Positions 1 through 13,518 of a stretch of DNA of 64,000 bases are shown piece by piece (the first letter of the stretch is position 1; each line of letters starts with the position of its first letter). The position numbers and the translations under genes are program-made. The DNA is from Trogon surrucura. Taxonomy: Eukaryota; Chordata; Aves; Trogoniformes; Trogonidae. Where the stretch lies: assembly GCA_020746105.1 (NCBI GenBank), contig CM036629.1:3626501-3690500 (forward strand), written 5' to 3'. The notes beneath the pieces are model-generated. The model worked only from the letters and a program-made list of their open reading frames with translations, did no database searches and was not told the origin of the DNA.

Positions 1-2143
1 TCACAATTACAGAAAGATAAAGATTATCTTGGTTACACACCATAGGCTCATCAACTTCTCAAGCAATTCACCTCACAGTATCAGGATCTTCCTTCCTCAA
101 CAGTAACGTGCCACAGTTTTAAAAGGAGGAACACACCCTCTTTTTAAACAGAAACCAAACATAGACCAAATTACCTGTGAAAGGATGAGAAAGAGTTTTG
201 CACAGGCAAGTCAAACCTAAACCTTTTGATTCTCAACTTGGTTCAACTATAGAGTTGCCCCTGAAATGTTTCAACTAAGGTCTATCCTGAATCAGAATTT
301 AAGAAAAACAGAATACTCTATTTCTTGTTTTTCTCCAATTCAAAGGGCTTCAGAAAACAAAAAGTAAAAAAATAATAAAAAAATATTAAGTAGTCCACCT
401 GTTGGTCCCTTACATATCTGGTTAATCAACAGTAGCTTTGCAAAGCAGAGATTTATGAGTTAACCCGTTTCATATAACCGGGTCATCTCAATCGTTTCAG
501 TCAACAGGTATCTGACAGAACACGTGTTAAAAATACTAGGAATAAAGAGATATTCTAGACAATTTTTAGCTTTAACTAGTCCCTTCCCTCAGCCTACCCT
601 CCTTCAGTCTATCAGTAAGGGACTTCAGAAGGACACCGGCTTTAAGGGACACTGGCACCACCCCCAACAAAATGTATGTCAAACACCACTGCAGTGTAAT
701 GATCTCAGTCTTGTCCTTCTTGAATTTCACCCTATTTTTCTCAGATCACTTTTCTCTGAACTACCTGCACAGTGTAAAACTAATAAGCATAATTTTTTAT
801 TTCATCATCCAGATAATTAAAACATTGAAGTGAACCAGATCAAGGACAAACTTTAGGAACGTTGCTCAACACAGTTTTTTATTTTGATAGCTAACCAGTA
901 AGTGGTACACTTGAGACAGTTATGAAATGAAGTAAGACTGGTTCTAATGCTGTAGGTTCACGTTTGCTCAACATATCTATGAGAACAGTTTTAGAGAAGT
1001 CAAGAGATGACATTTTCATTTTCCACAGTGTGCTAGAACAGCTGATGTAGCACGCTTAAGGTGACACTGCATAGGATCCAAACCTCACACTGCCGCTCTG
1101 TCTGGTGGAAAACCAGTGATATCATAAAAAGAAAGATCTATTACCTGAAGATCTATTCTTTATTACTTCCCATCTACTAGCGAAGATACAAAGTTACCCT
1201 TAAAGGCAAGTAGAAGCTATCTTTTTCTTTCTAAACCTCCGCCAACGCCACCTCACTCCCTTCATGCACTGCTGTTGTTTAACAGCACACTACACTTAGA
1301 CTTGAAAAGTTATGGGAAACTAAGACACATTAACAGTTGTCAAGATTTGTAAAACAGGACAAAAGGATTTCCCAATCTACAGCTGAAGTGTTCACTTCCT
1401 TTAGCATAGAGCACAGAAGACTGATTGAAATGTTTGGAGGAAAAAAACATGGAAATGGACTTAAATTATTTTTCAAGTCTTGAGATGAGGGCCCCTACAA
1501 AAGAAAACGGTTTCTCCGCTCTCCACCAAGAACTACAGAGAATAAGAATCTACATTAAAATCTGTAGTACGTTATGAACTCAAACACACACAGACTGTTT
1601 GCACTCTGTGGTTCTGTCACTGTAATTAGTTCATTACTGATTCATTTCTCAGACCTCACACGCAGCCCTCCTCGTAAGCATCGCTTTAATGGTTGGCAGT
1701 GCTCCACCTGTCAGAAAATATTAAGAATCCCTGTGCTTCAAAAGGGTCGCAAGACTCAGAAGCCCACCTAACTCACAACCAACAGCACTGCTGAGAAAGT
1801 TTTCTCTATATCCACCTCTAAAAAAAAACAGAAAGAAGAAAAAGCACTAAGCTGAAGTAATAGGGCTGGGTAACTCACTTTCGACATCCTATCACTGCAA
1901 TATCAGCTATTCCAGCTCTGAAAGATGACAATCAGAAGGTGGAATAATAATTAATTTCTTATTTCTAAAAATTGACTTAACATCTACATACATGGAAAGA
2001 AGACTCCTGTTCAGTATCTTCAGTTTGTGAATTAGCAAGCTAAGAGAATGATAAAAAAAAATAGTATTGCTATATTTCAAATACACACAAATAGATGTAG
2101 CTTTAAAATGTTAATTCGGTAAGTTGTTTAAAGTAGATCTTAC
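1..2143 (-). other. USP10: USP10 intron 2 (partial, runs off the left edge)
   Basis: This AT-rich stretch follows the donor of USP10 coding exon 2 on the minus strand (exon end, then GTAAGATC). I found no open frame on either strand that resembles the next USP10 segment, which in human starts LPPYSGTVL, so the following exon should lie to the left of the window. The open frames in this stretch are short and unlike any family. No repeat element was recognised. Confidence 0.7.
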
Positions 2144-2212
2144 CTCAACAGAGCATCGTGGAGTCACAAAGAACTGATTAAATTCATCAGGGCTGAACTC
2201 CCCAAAGATATA
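2144..2212 (-). CDS. USP10: USP10 coding exon 2 (G3BP-binding segment)
   Basis: This 69-nt exon encodes 23 residues beginning [15 protein letters not shown] and ending in SVE. It matches human USP10 residues 8-30 almost exactly. It is flanked by a polypyrimidine tract with TAG acceptor and by a GAG|GTAAGA donor, and it is phase 0 at both ends, so it joins the MAVNSAQ exon without a shift. USP10 is a cytoplasmic ubiquitin-specific cysteine protease that deubiquitinates p53 and other substrates and binds the stress-granule proteins G3BP1/2. The family's G3BP-binding FGDF motif falls in this exon, but here it reads FGEF. The catalytic USP domain lies in exons outside the window. Identification is firm from sequence identity and from the neighbouring KLHL36 and COTL1. 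Confidence 0.95.
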
Positions 2213-5200
2213 CTAAAAATAAAAGAGAAAGACTTTTGTTAAAGAAGGAATTATATTCAATAAAATTAATAAATTCATGATGAAATCTATTAAGATATTA
2301 ACATTCAAAAAGACCTGTGTGTCAGGAGCCAGAAACTCACCTGTTTGCATCCCAACTCGCATGCTAATTCTTTCCCAAGCCCTTTGTGAAATACCTGAGG
2401 TGCTAAAAGTGTATACAACACATTTTCCTTCAAACTCCCACTAGATGCAATCACAGCACAAACTGCAACTAATCCTGTGACCAGTTTTAAAAAAACGGGT
2501 AAGGTCAGAAGTTGCACCAGTTCATATAAGCGCTAGATACAAGCTGGTTTACCTTCTAAAGCACCACAGATACCTGCCCTTCAAAACAGAAAAACAAAAC
2601 AAACCAAAACAACCATGAATTACTTTTACAGAGTTCTCCTAATAGTGAGTTACACAAGACTAAGTGTATGAGCACAGAACTGAAACTGCCTAGGTGTAGA
2701 AAAATACACAGATCTAAAATAAGATCTATTTTGGTAAAGCTGCTCTTACAAATTTTGTTATCCCTGTGCCTTAAACTCTGCATAACAAACCTGGGATGAA
2801 GCATCTTTTCTCAACACTATCTTCCTGCATTCTTTTACATATTTTGTCTCTATATTTCTACGACAGAAAAAGTACCTAACAAGGTCAAAAAAACCCACTC
2901 CAAAACCCCACGTTGAGTTCAGTACACAGAAAATGAAACCATCCCCAATAAAAAGGCCTGATGAGTTGGCATTTCATAGCACCTGGAAGCTTCTATGAAC
3001 ATCCAACCCCCAGCTGTAGTTAGCTGAGTAGCACCTGAGCATTTAGGACAGCAGAAAGATAAAGGGACAGAAAGAAGACGAAAAAGGACTTGAATAAACC
3101 AACAAAATAGACAAGAAGACTAGAAAATACCATTAATAACACAGTCTTGGCATGTAGAAGGACACTCACATTAGGAGTCAGTAGTCGCACGCATTATGGC
3201 TATGGATAAAAGCAGGTCAGTTTGGCCCAGGACCTTACGGTCGAGCACTCGCATCCATTTTGGCGTATTCTGACAGTTATTTCAGGCAATTTTTTGCTAT
3301 CCCCCGGCTCTCCATAAAGAAAGCTTTTCAGCAGTTTCAAGTCTTATTCATGGTAAATCTCTAGCTTGACTGTATTACGATACAACTGACTAGACTGGAA
3401 GTGAAACCACACAAAAGAGTTCTTAAAATATGAAAAATCGTCTCTAGTGAAGCGCAGGCTGTTGCCACAAACTGTATATACGGTAACTTGATCACAGTAT
3501 ATTTTTCAGACTTTAGTGGTTTATTTCAATAAAACTCATGTGATTGCTGTTTGCGTGACTCACAGCCATCTACATTGATACATTTCAAAGCTGAAGCTAA
3601 ATTCCACTGCAGTTAGAAAATACAGTTTGCTTACACAAAAAGTGATTTGTGTGTAGATCGCTTTTACGTGTGGAAAGGGTTTAATCATGTTAATGCCCTT
3701 CAGTGTTTTTAAACAAATATTAATATAAACGGGTTTAGTCGACAAACCATTCTAACAGTCAAAATAAACTGGAACATTTGCGATAGAAACATCTGAAGCA
3801 AAGCAAAACAGTTAATGCTTTAAAAACATTCACGTAAGTGCTAACGACCAACGGAGTCAGTGCAACACCTAAACAGAACAGGATCCCTAAACTGCACTTG
3901 AGTGAATGGCTTCACAGTTCTTGGCACAGGACTTAACGCTGGCTTATGCTCCCAATGTCATTTTTATTCAGTAACATACCAGCTAGAATTTATCATATTC
4001 CAAAAACATGCCTAAGAAAAACACTTGCTGAATCATAACTAAATTATGTATTTAGGAGATATTTTTTGATGCAGTCATACAACAAAGCAAACCAATAACC
4101 TCAACTATAAACTATTAAAAGTTATATAAATCCAACTCTAATTCCTCCATACAGTAACAGAGTCTTTTCATTTACTGGCATTTTTAACCGAGGTATCACA
4201 GGTCTGGTACTTCTTTCTAAGCAAAAGAAAGTGCTTCTTTTTTAATTAGGAAACACAAGATGAAAGTTAAACAAAGTGATCATTAATACTATCTTAATGG
4301 AACTGTTTTACTCTATAATGATGTACTCACATAGGGAAATGTTGTGTCTATGCAATTGTTTCTTCATAATTTAAAACAGTACATTAAAAATTCACCAACA
4401 TCTAACCCAGAAACTAATCCTGCCCAGACTATATAGCACAAAAAAACCCATCCCATTTGGGCCTCAAGAAAACAAAATTTTATTTGATTTTATGAGGCCT
4501 TATTTAACAACAAGCAAATCAGTTACAAGATTTCTGCATAATAAACTGAGAAAAATACTGTTTCAAAATAAACATTTTATGCCATATGTCTGATGACATT
4601 AAACCTACTCAACTTAACTGATCTTCCTGTCCTCTGCCTCTCAAGTCAGCCTCACCTCTCAAGAAACAGATTTCTGCAAGCACAACAGAATTTTCCACCC
4701 TTTTTAAGGCATAACTACTTGCTGAAGCAAAAAAGAACCCAGCTATTACATCACTTGGAAAGTGTAACAATCTCCACAAAAAGGGATGCGGAGGGGGGAA
4801 GCCACTGCGTTTCAAGCAACTTGAAATACAGCATCAGCTCCCTGCCTGCTCTCGGTCCAGCCCACATCTCAATGAATCGGTGTGCCTGGCACTATACAAA
4901 TTATCTCTGTCTAAGAAAATACTGGCTTCAGCTGTGAAACAGCTTCAGAAAGACAGCACTGTAGTACTTACTGTGAAACATTAATTCAAATATAAAAGGT
5001 TTTTCTGCAACTGAAATGCCAACATAGTCAGTATTTTTAAGGAAGCAAGCGCTAGGATTTTATAAAAGCAATACACCCTTGCAAGAAAGAATCCCATTAT
5101 CAGTATGAGCTTTTGGGGGCCTAGCCTGTACACTCTCAAGTATTCCACATAATTTCAAAAGCCTCGAAGTTAGCTTCTTTCAAAACTAACAAATAAGATC

Positions 5201-8200
5201 TAATACTTGGAACAACCAAACACAAGTTCAATTAAATTATTTACGTAATGCCTACACAAGCTGCTTGTGATCACCATTAATTTACACCACATTCCATAAA
5301 TAAATTTAAAATGCACAGCAGAGATACACTATCACATATTAAAATTGTGCCAAAGCTGTTTCTGACTATTTCCATTTCAATTTTCTTTAGGTGTGCACTT
5401 GCATAACAAACAAACATACCCATTAGGACTACATCAAACTGATTTCTTTAAATGCCAAACTCCACTGTGCCCTAACACTGGATCAGTCTTGGGTGTACGT
5501 CACAGTACTTCGAAGTCCCAATCGTGGATAATACGCTCAGACTTCACCGTACAAGCTCCAAGGAAAAAGTGGGTTTCAGACCCAGACTGCTTACCATCAG
5601 TCCTAACGCAGGCAAAAGATTTGTGACTTGCTGGGAGCTAAGTTGCTTGTCGTGCCGACTATTATCAACGTGTCAGTGCATCAATAGCTCCTTCCTTTAC
5701 AGTAGCTACAACCATACAGTCACCTGAGCAAAGGTCGAGCACAGGCGCTATGACGACGCACACGAACAGACAGCTGAATCGGCCCAGTAAGCAAAATCCA
5801 TGCCTACAGTCCTCAATAATAAACTGAAGTATGTGTGGCAACACACAAACATGAAATATTTAAAAAATACTACCAGTGAAAAGCTGAAGCTTAATTAGAG
5901 CTCTACACGTTTCATCTTAAGGCCCCCCAAAAATAAAATGTAACATCCAGCCTTCTCCAAGCAACAATACGGTTAGCATTCAATTACATATTTCAAAAAT
6001 TAACCTTCATTTATATCTTCAGATAAAAAAAAATCTGCTTGAAAAGTATGCTAATTAACAGTTAATGGTGTAAGTGGTAACTCGCAAGGCAGAGCTGGAA
6101 TGATGCTTAGAAACTAGAGTCCAGTCTTACACCAACACTCGATTTGGAAGAAAATATTGGGGGGAAGTTTGGAAAATTTCTGATCTTAACATTACCCCTA
6201 GACTTACTCTTATACTTACATAATCCCCAAGAGGTTTAATTCAGAGTCAAATCTGATCTCTCTCTCCTTCTCAAACCATCTCTGCAACCTACATAGAAGC
6301 TTTCTGTTCTGGCTCCTGGGAAGGAACCCTCTCTCACTTTTTCAGGAGCACGTATCTCAAGCTGCATTTCTGCCACCACTCTCCAGGTGATTTAACGCTG
6401 CAGAGCAATCATTAACCTTGCACTGAGTGTATTCAAGGATCCCTTAAAACACCTCAGTATGGTGAGCTTGACTTCTGCCACAGATTAAAAGCAATGTCAA
6501 AACAGTATTACATAAATTTCAACGATCTTCCACTTGCAGTCGTATAAGAAAGACAGATGGAAAGTAACAGTCTCCTCTGGGGGGAGGCAGGGACATGGAG
6601 GTGTGTAAAGGAGGGGGTTTTGTGGAATTCTTGAGGTCAAAAAAAAAAAAAAAAAGCCCTACCTCTACTACTTTTCCACTTTCTTGTCAGTGTTTTCAAA
6701 CATCATCTTTGAAACGAAAAGAGAAAACCATAACCTCATAATATACTGACAGATCTATTTTGTTTTGCAATTCACAACTGTAACCTCATTTAACCATTTA
6801 CTACAGATACAATGTTACTAAACATGTTAAAATTAACACGATTTTACCTAACTTGGTGAACATGTACCAATGTAACATAACACCTTTCTTGCGCTGCATG
6901 ATCAGAAATTGCTGGGGTTTTCCATCCAGTATCTCCCATACTGAGATTTAACAATCGATTGCTTTAAAAAGAAAATTATTCATAAGGGTTGCTTTCTACC
7001 CTTTCATACAATGCTAGTTTCAAGACACACAAGTCCCGAAGTTCTGGGAGCTCCTAAACAAGAATGCCTTCTTGCAAATGCTCACACATCTATGAGACCA
7101 AGAACAGAAATAAAATTAAACAATGCTTGAACAAACCTTAAAAACAAGGTAGCAGTAGGCAGGACAGTACACGATATACACAACGTCTTTCAGATACATC
7201 ATATTTGCGCTATCTATTTTTCTGTAATACAAGTTAAAAATATTGAATGAATAAGACTACGGAAGCTGGAAGAGCTGAAAGGGCTTGCAGTCTGCATTTC
7301 CAAAACTCACTAGTGAGCTGGTGTCACCAATTTCAGTGCTCAGTCTGACATGCTGTAAGGGATCAAATTCCCATGTGATGAGTACCTGTCCCCCGACATT
7401 AGTTCTCTTTCCAAAAAAACCCAAACAAACAAAAAAAAACCCAAACATGCTCATGTTAAGTATCTTTCTTAGAGCAACATGCCAAACTCTGATTGTCAGT
7501 CAGTGGTGTTTCCAGCCACAACAAACCCGGAATCAGTTTCTCAGTTAATCTCTCTAATACGATTACAATAGCATAACATACATGTGCACCCCAGCAGATT
7601 CCACACCACTTTGAACAATTCATTTCATCGATGACATCATCTTCACGCCTTTGAGGTACTAACTGCATCTAGAGTGTAACACAAGTAACAAAGACAATTC
7701 ACCAAAGAAATCTACACAAGAAAGTGTCTTCTACCCTACAGGAATGAAAGTAAGAGTGGTTTTATATTTGCACAGTAGCTGATTACCATAACTGACCAAG
7801 TGGCATCTTAGCTATGCAGACAAAAGCAGCAGCAACAGAACTAATGCCTAGAAGGGAGGAAAACAAGTTCTCCAAAGACCCCAAAGGATTCAAATGCCTG
7901 ACCTGCAAGCTCTACCCATGTCAACTCGTTTTTACTGTGCTCTCCTTAACCCCTTGAAAATGAATGCTAACATTACCCTACTGCCTGTAACGAAATCTCC
8001 AGTGGTATTCCAGTCTTGCAACACAAACGATCTCCTGAAGGAATAAAAGCAGGAGTACGTGTTACACAGCTGCTTGTCCTAGAAAAATGGGTAGAAATAG
8101 CTCTGCTGATGCATCACAGTCTTGGCATCACCTGCGCTACAAGAAAGCTAGGAAAATGAAGTGTCAACTTCTGCTTTCAAGAAGCATTAACGTGGCTTTC

Positions 8201-11200
8201 ATCTAGTAACCAACGACTTCAGATCTTCCAGTCAAATTAGTTTAAGTTGCAAATACTCCTACTTCCAACTGCTTTTCCACAAACGAGTTAAAAATACAGC
8301 TTTTGCTTAATGGTGGCAGGGAATAATTCAACCATATCTAAACAGATGGCCCAGCAAGTCAAAACTAGTTCATGTTTAAACTGAAATGATGAGATAGTTT
8401 ATGTATACTGTAAGCTACACAATCTTGTTCACCAAGCTACCTCTACAAAGCATACTTACTCAATAAGGCTATCAGGATAGGCTGGAGTAGAGAAAGAAAA
8501 TGAACCATTCAGAAAGAAGTCTGTTTTCTGGCAAGGAAAAAAGGGCACATGCATACGACTGCCCTTGGGTTTTATTAGCAGAGAAAACACTCTTACATGA
8601 GTCATTCCAGCAGCAAATATGGTATTTCTCCCTCATCCTTTATTTCTGTTTAATTTTATCAGTGTTTGACATTTTTTTTCCGTGGAAAGTCTAGGAAAAG
8701 ACAACAATCCCTCAGGGCCTGCTTCATTTTGAGCTGAAATCCATCAAGTCTTAGTGCACATACGATTACTTAACTTGATACAACAGGTTTTCTGAACTTC
8801 CAAACCTCAAAAAACGTACTGCTAAAATGTCTAAGAAAACACAGAAAATTGCGAGACTGAAAAACAGGTTCTTCTGCGGGATTTTTTGTGGGTTTTGTCA
8901 TTGTTTGGTTGGGTTTTTTTTTAGATTCTAAATTTGAAAGCAACAACCTATAACCAGGTGCTATGCAAACCACTGGTCATATATTTACAGTGGTGTCACT
9001 GTTAGCTTAAACAGCAGTATTCTGGACAACCCAGTTTCTGAAAAAAAATCCCATGCTGATCTATCCTCTTTATGGAAAAATAAAGTTTGTTTTTAAAAAT
9101 AAAAATATATGGAAATGAAATTGTACTTTAAGGTGGAGTGTTGCATATTAAAGGTTTTAACAGTTGAAAATGCAGTGTATCATGAGCAAACTCTTAGTAC
9201 AGCTTACAGTCCTTTATCACTAGCCTGCAGCTTAAAACTAGAACATTAACAAATCTACATAGTGCCTGCAGAAAGATCAGAGCTAGGTAAATGTAGGTCA
9301 ACTAATCCCACGAGTCAGTACAACTCTGCCTGCCTACCATTTAAGCAATCAAAGGCTCAAAAATATAGTGCATGATTGTACCTCCCCCCCCCTTTCTTTT
9401 TTTCCCCTCTAATTCAGGGTTTCTTGGATGTTACTACAGAACTCTTACAGCTGAAGTTAAGCATTTCCCACACATTTTACATGAATTAATCTGAGGGGAA
9501 TTTATTCCATTACGGGGAAAAAATAAAAAAGATCATTCTCAAAAGCTGATTTCCGGATGAGAGGAAAGACCAGATCACTAGCTAGTACGAAATCACGAGT
9601 TGCTGAAATTTCAGTTGCAACTATAGCATTACTGGAAGGGCAGGTTTAATGAACAAATGGCCCCTACGGTCTGACACTATCATGGGGACGCTATGTGGAT
9701 CAGACCAGCTTATCCTCAAGATTGTAATGCAAATATTCACAAAAGCAGAACAGGTTGGGCTCTTTCATGATTATTTGTTTTCATCAGTTACAAAAAATAC
9801 TTCAAATAAGAGCAACGCACCAAACCATAACCATACAAAAAAACTGCAAAAACACAAGTCAATTCCTTACACCCAAATAAACTCTGTTTATGTGCTCCCT
9901 TCATTCTGTTCCCAAAAATGAGGCACTTGTTGGCATTCTTCCATTTCAAACAAACAGCAGCTGCCACAAAAGTGCAACCAGCCCAAGGAAGCTCTCTATG
10001 AAGTGTTGACTGTAGGTAGTAAAGGGAGAAAAAGGGAGTGGAAGAATAAAAGCCAACCCCATCATCTTACAGACACCACTGCACTTAAGAGAGTCTTTCT
10101 GTACTTGAAGTTATGCTGCACTCGTATCCTCTAGTCTCCAAAGCAGGACTGTCCAGCAAATAAAATAAAAAAAACAAATCCCAACCAAACCTGCTGTTTC
10201 ACATTTAACGCTTTCCCCAATTGATATTTTTCTCGCTACCCAAAACAAAACAAGAATGCCCCAAACCACTCAAAATTTTATCTTGTGTATCATAGTAGTA
10301 TAAAGAGGGTGATGATGCAGCTGTATCACTCCTATAAGCTCATAAAGCAATGGTCCAGTTAAAGGGGAATTGTATCTGCATTTTATACACCTTTAATTTT
10401 CAACCTGAGAGAGAGAGCATCAGGTACACTTGCTAAATAAAATATCTTCCTTGCACCTTCCACTGGAACCCAAGGCAAGAACATACATTCATGTAACAGA
10501 GCTGCAGTGAAGAGCAGTTTTGGGACTAGAGCAGAAATATCTGGAAAGCACACTCCACACAGTAAGCAAGAGGGAAGATAAAACTGACCTGTCAGAGCTG
10601 ATTACATCGAATCTCAGCTTTCTGTGGAGAGCAAAAGATGGAATTTCTGACACCTTCACACCAGCAGCTTCACCACTACAATTCCACAGAACATCTGCCA
10701 GTGATTCAGAGAAGTAACATTTTCCAATCTATTTTCTTGTGACATTAAATCAGAAGCCAAACAAAAATACTTTCCTACTAAAATCTCCAAGCAGGCAGTC
10801 TCTGCAAACATCAAAAGAAAAATATATGCCACCTAAACCAGCAGATAGGTCCCTCCTCAGTTTCGAATTCAAGAACAGTGGTTGGTAAAATATTTATTGC
10901 TAAGGCTCTATCTTGACATGCTCAAAGAGTTTGAAAACAGCAGGTTCAAACTGGTTGCTCGTAATCGAGCAAACACATTTACTTCAAGCTCTGCAAGCTC
11001 TGCTTGCGCTGAACTAATAGTTACTGAGTCTAATGAGTAAACTGTAAACTCTTCCTGCAATGAAGAGCAAAAATAATTAAGACCTGAATTATTCTGATTT
11101 ACTATAGCATGATAAGCACTGAGGAGACAGAAGTTGGAACATGAAGTTACTCAAGAACACAGCCAGTTTAACTACTATTTTTATTATAGGTGGGGCAGGC

Positions 11201-12879
11201 AAAACAATCTCTTCCTAATTTTATCTAAGACTTCCCAGCAGAAAAACCTTGGTGTTAGCTATTTTTTTCTCTGCCAGACCAAAATCATTAGGGCTGTAAC
11301 CTTTTGTGCCAGATACCTACAGCAAAACTTCTAAGAACACGGTAGTAAAATCAGTTTTGCATCAGGAGAGCACTGCTTTCGCCACATTATGCAGCAAGTT
11401 GTCTTTGAACACCTCACAGCAGTCCATCCAAATTCCAGACGTGCCATATACTCGGCATTTTTATGAGGTTTACAAAACCTTTCTTTAGCAGATACATTAG
11501 CAACTAGGATTTTGAAGGATTGTTTTCGACGAGTTTCCAGGTGGAAGAACAGCACATGCACTATCTTTCCCACCATCCACATAGTTCAGAGTGCTGGAGG
11601 AGTCAGCACATTCCTACCCTGACCAGGCAGGATGGTCTGGGCTACAACAAACTGGAGGGGGAGAAGAGGTAGAGCTCTGGGGAAGAAGTGCAACAAGATC
11701 CTGAGTTGCCAGAAATTAAAGATGTTTGACTGAAAGCACATTTTAAGTGGTTCAAGAAGGAGATTACAATTGGCTTGATGAGGAACAAGAGTTAGATGAA
11801 GAGATGACACAGGATCTGAAGTTACTGGTAAAGACAGCACAAGAAAAAAAGAAAAAGAAAAACTGGTCTGTGCCTGCCAGACCATTTCCCTCTCCGAAAG
11901 CTGAATTATCACCCAAAATTCTAGAATCGCATAATCCTTCTACTGTCAGAAGGTTCTTCAATTACAGCAGTATGTATATCTCAGCTCCTTTAATAATACT
12001 CCCTCTCTTGTGACTTGCTCCACACACTTTAATAGCAGGTGCCCCTTCCGTGTACATAAAGGTGCTAACTTTGCAGATACAGCATGTGAGACTCAGGGCG
12101 GCACCCTATTATTTAAGATAAGGAAACTGCTTAAAAACTATGCTTCTAAAATTAAGTAATCAAAAGAAATGCAGCATCAAAAATAAGACTGCTTGTATCT
12201 TTACTTGATCCCCCTCCTAGTTTGTGTATATTTGGAATTTTCTTTGCTTATTTGCATGACTCACAGCTTCTGAGAGAACTAATACCTCACAGGATCAATA
12301 CAGACCTGTCGCCTGGGACAGTTCCACCCTGGGCAGTACGGAGACTGCTGTTCCTTACACTGGAAAACACTGGAAGGTAAAGAAAAGTAGAATGGATGAC
12401 CTCTGAATTACTGTAACTAAATGTTGTGGAAAACTAAAATCTATCCCTGACAGCACCACTGCTAGACAAAGTCACCCACACAATGCTTTTCACAAGCAAT
12501 TACTCAGGGCAGGATTTAAGATGGCTAAGATTAGGCGAGGTAAAAATTAGCTATCTGGACTCTGTCCTGACAAGGAACAGAGATTAGCACCTTCAGAAGG
12601 CAGTTGAGCCCACCTGCCCAGGTCTGAAGGTCTAATTTCACATCTCAATCCTAAATTTCAGAAGTACTGAATGCTCAGAGCTACAGCTGAGTGAGATTTA
12701 ACTTAGAAAGTTTAGTATTAACCCAGATGTGGTGCAAAGTCCTATCAAAACCACCTTGGCCATTAATAATAAAGAAAGATAATGCAAAAGCCGATGATAT
12801 CCTGAGCTTGTACAGGGGTAACCAGTCTGACAAGTCACTACACGTATAACAGTGACAGTAAGAGAAAACACTAACCAAT

Positions 12880-12931
12880 CCTTAAAAACAAGCACCAACT
12901 CACCTAGCCTTAAAAACAAGCACCGGCTCAC
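12880..12931. repeat. Two-copy tandem duplication, period 28 bp
   Basis: The segment ccttaaaaacaagcacc-AA-ctcac at 12880-12903 recurs at 12908-12931 with AA changed to GG. The two 24-bp cores match at 22 positions and are separated by 4 bp. It lies in USP10 intron 1 and has no coding meaning. Confidence 0.85.
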
Positions 12932-13495
12932 CAATGTCACAGAGGTTTTACTTCCTTTTTCATTTTGCTGGATTCACAATCTCACCTCTTCTCCTGTGTC
13001 AGTTCTGGCACACGCTGAACGAGCAGCACAACGATTATATTCAAACTGAGAAAAAATGATCCTGATGATTTTTTTTATTACTATTATTATTGCACTGTGG
13101 GAAGGAGGGTTAAGAAGATGAGGAAGCAGTGTAAAGCGAAAGACACAAGTGGGCAGGAGGACAAAAAAAATGAGACTTTCCCCTCTGCAAGTTGTGAGTT
13201 GCCAAAAGTGGGTTGCAATCTCATAAAGAAACAGTCAAAAATAAACTAGATAACTTGTGAAAAACACAATGATCACAGAAATGAAACACAACTACCACCA
13301 CATAATCAAGCCCCCTGTATTTTAAACTCTGCAACTGCTGAAGTTTGAGAGTAATTCTACAGAGGTTCTTACTCTATTTTCTCTCTGCAGGAATTCGAGT
13401 CCCTTCCACTACATCACCATGGGACAGGTGTGTACGCTGTACACCCCCATGGCGGGCAGAAACTGAGAACACCATCTCTTGTTTGGATTTTCAAC

Positions 13496-13518
13496 AGTAT
13501 ATACTGAAAGTATATACT
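13496..13518. repeat. Duplicated palindrome AGTATATACT
   Basis: The perfect 10-bp palindrome AGTATATACT occurs at 13496-13505 and again at 13509-13518, separated by GAA. It lies in USP10 intron 1. No function is implied. Confidence 0.85.

Noticed and set aside
1..2143. Searched for the next USP10 coding exon
   Set aside because: No minus-strand frame resembling the LPPYSGTVL segment or its acceptor was found, so the exon is placed outside the window.
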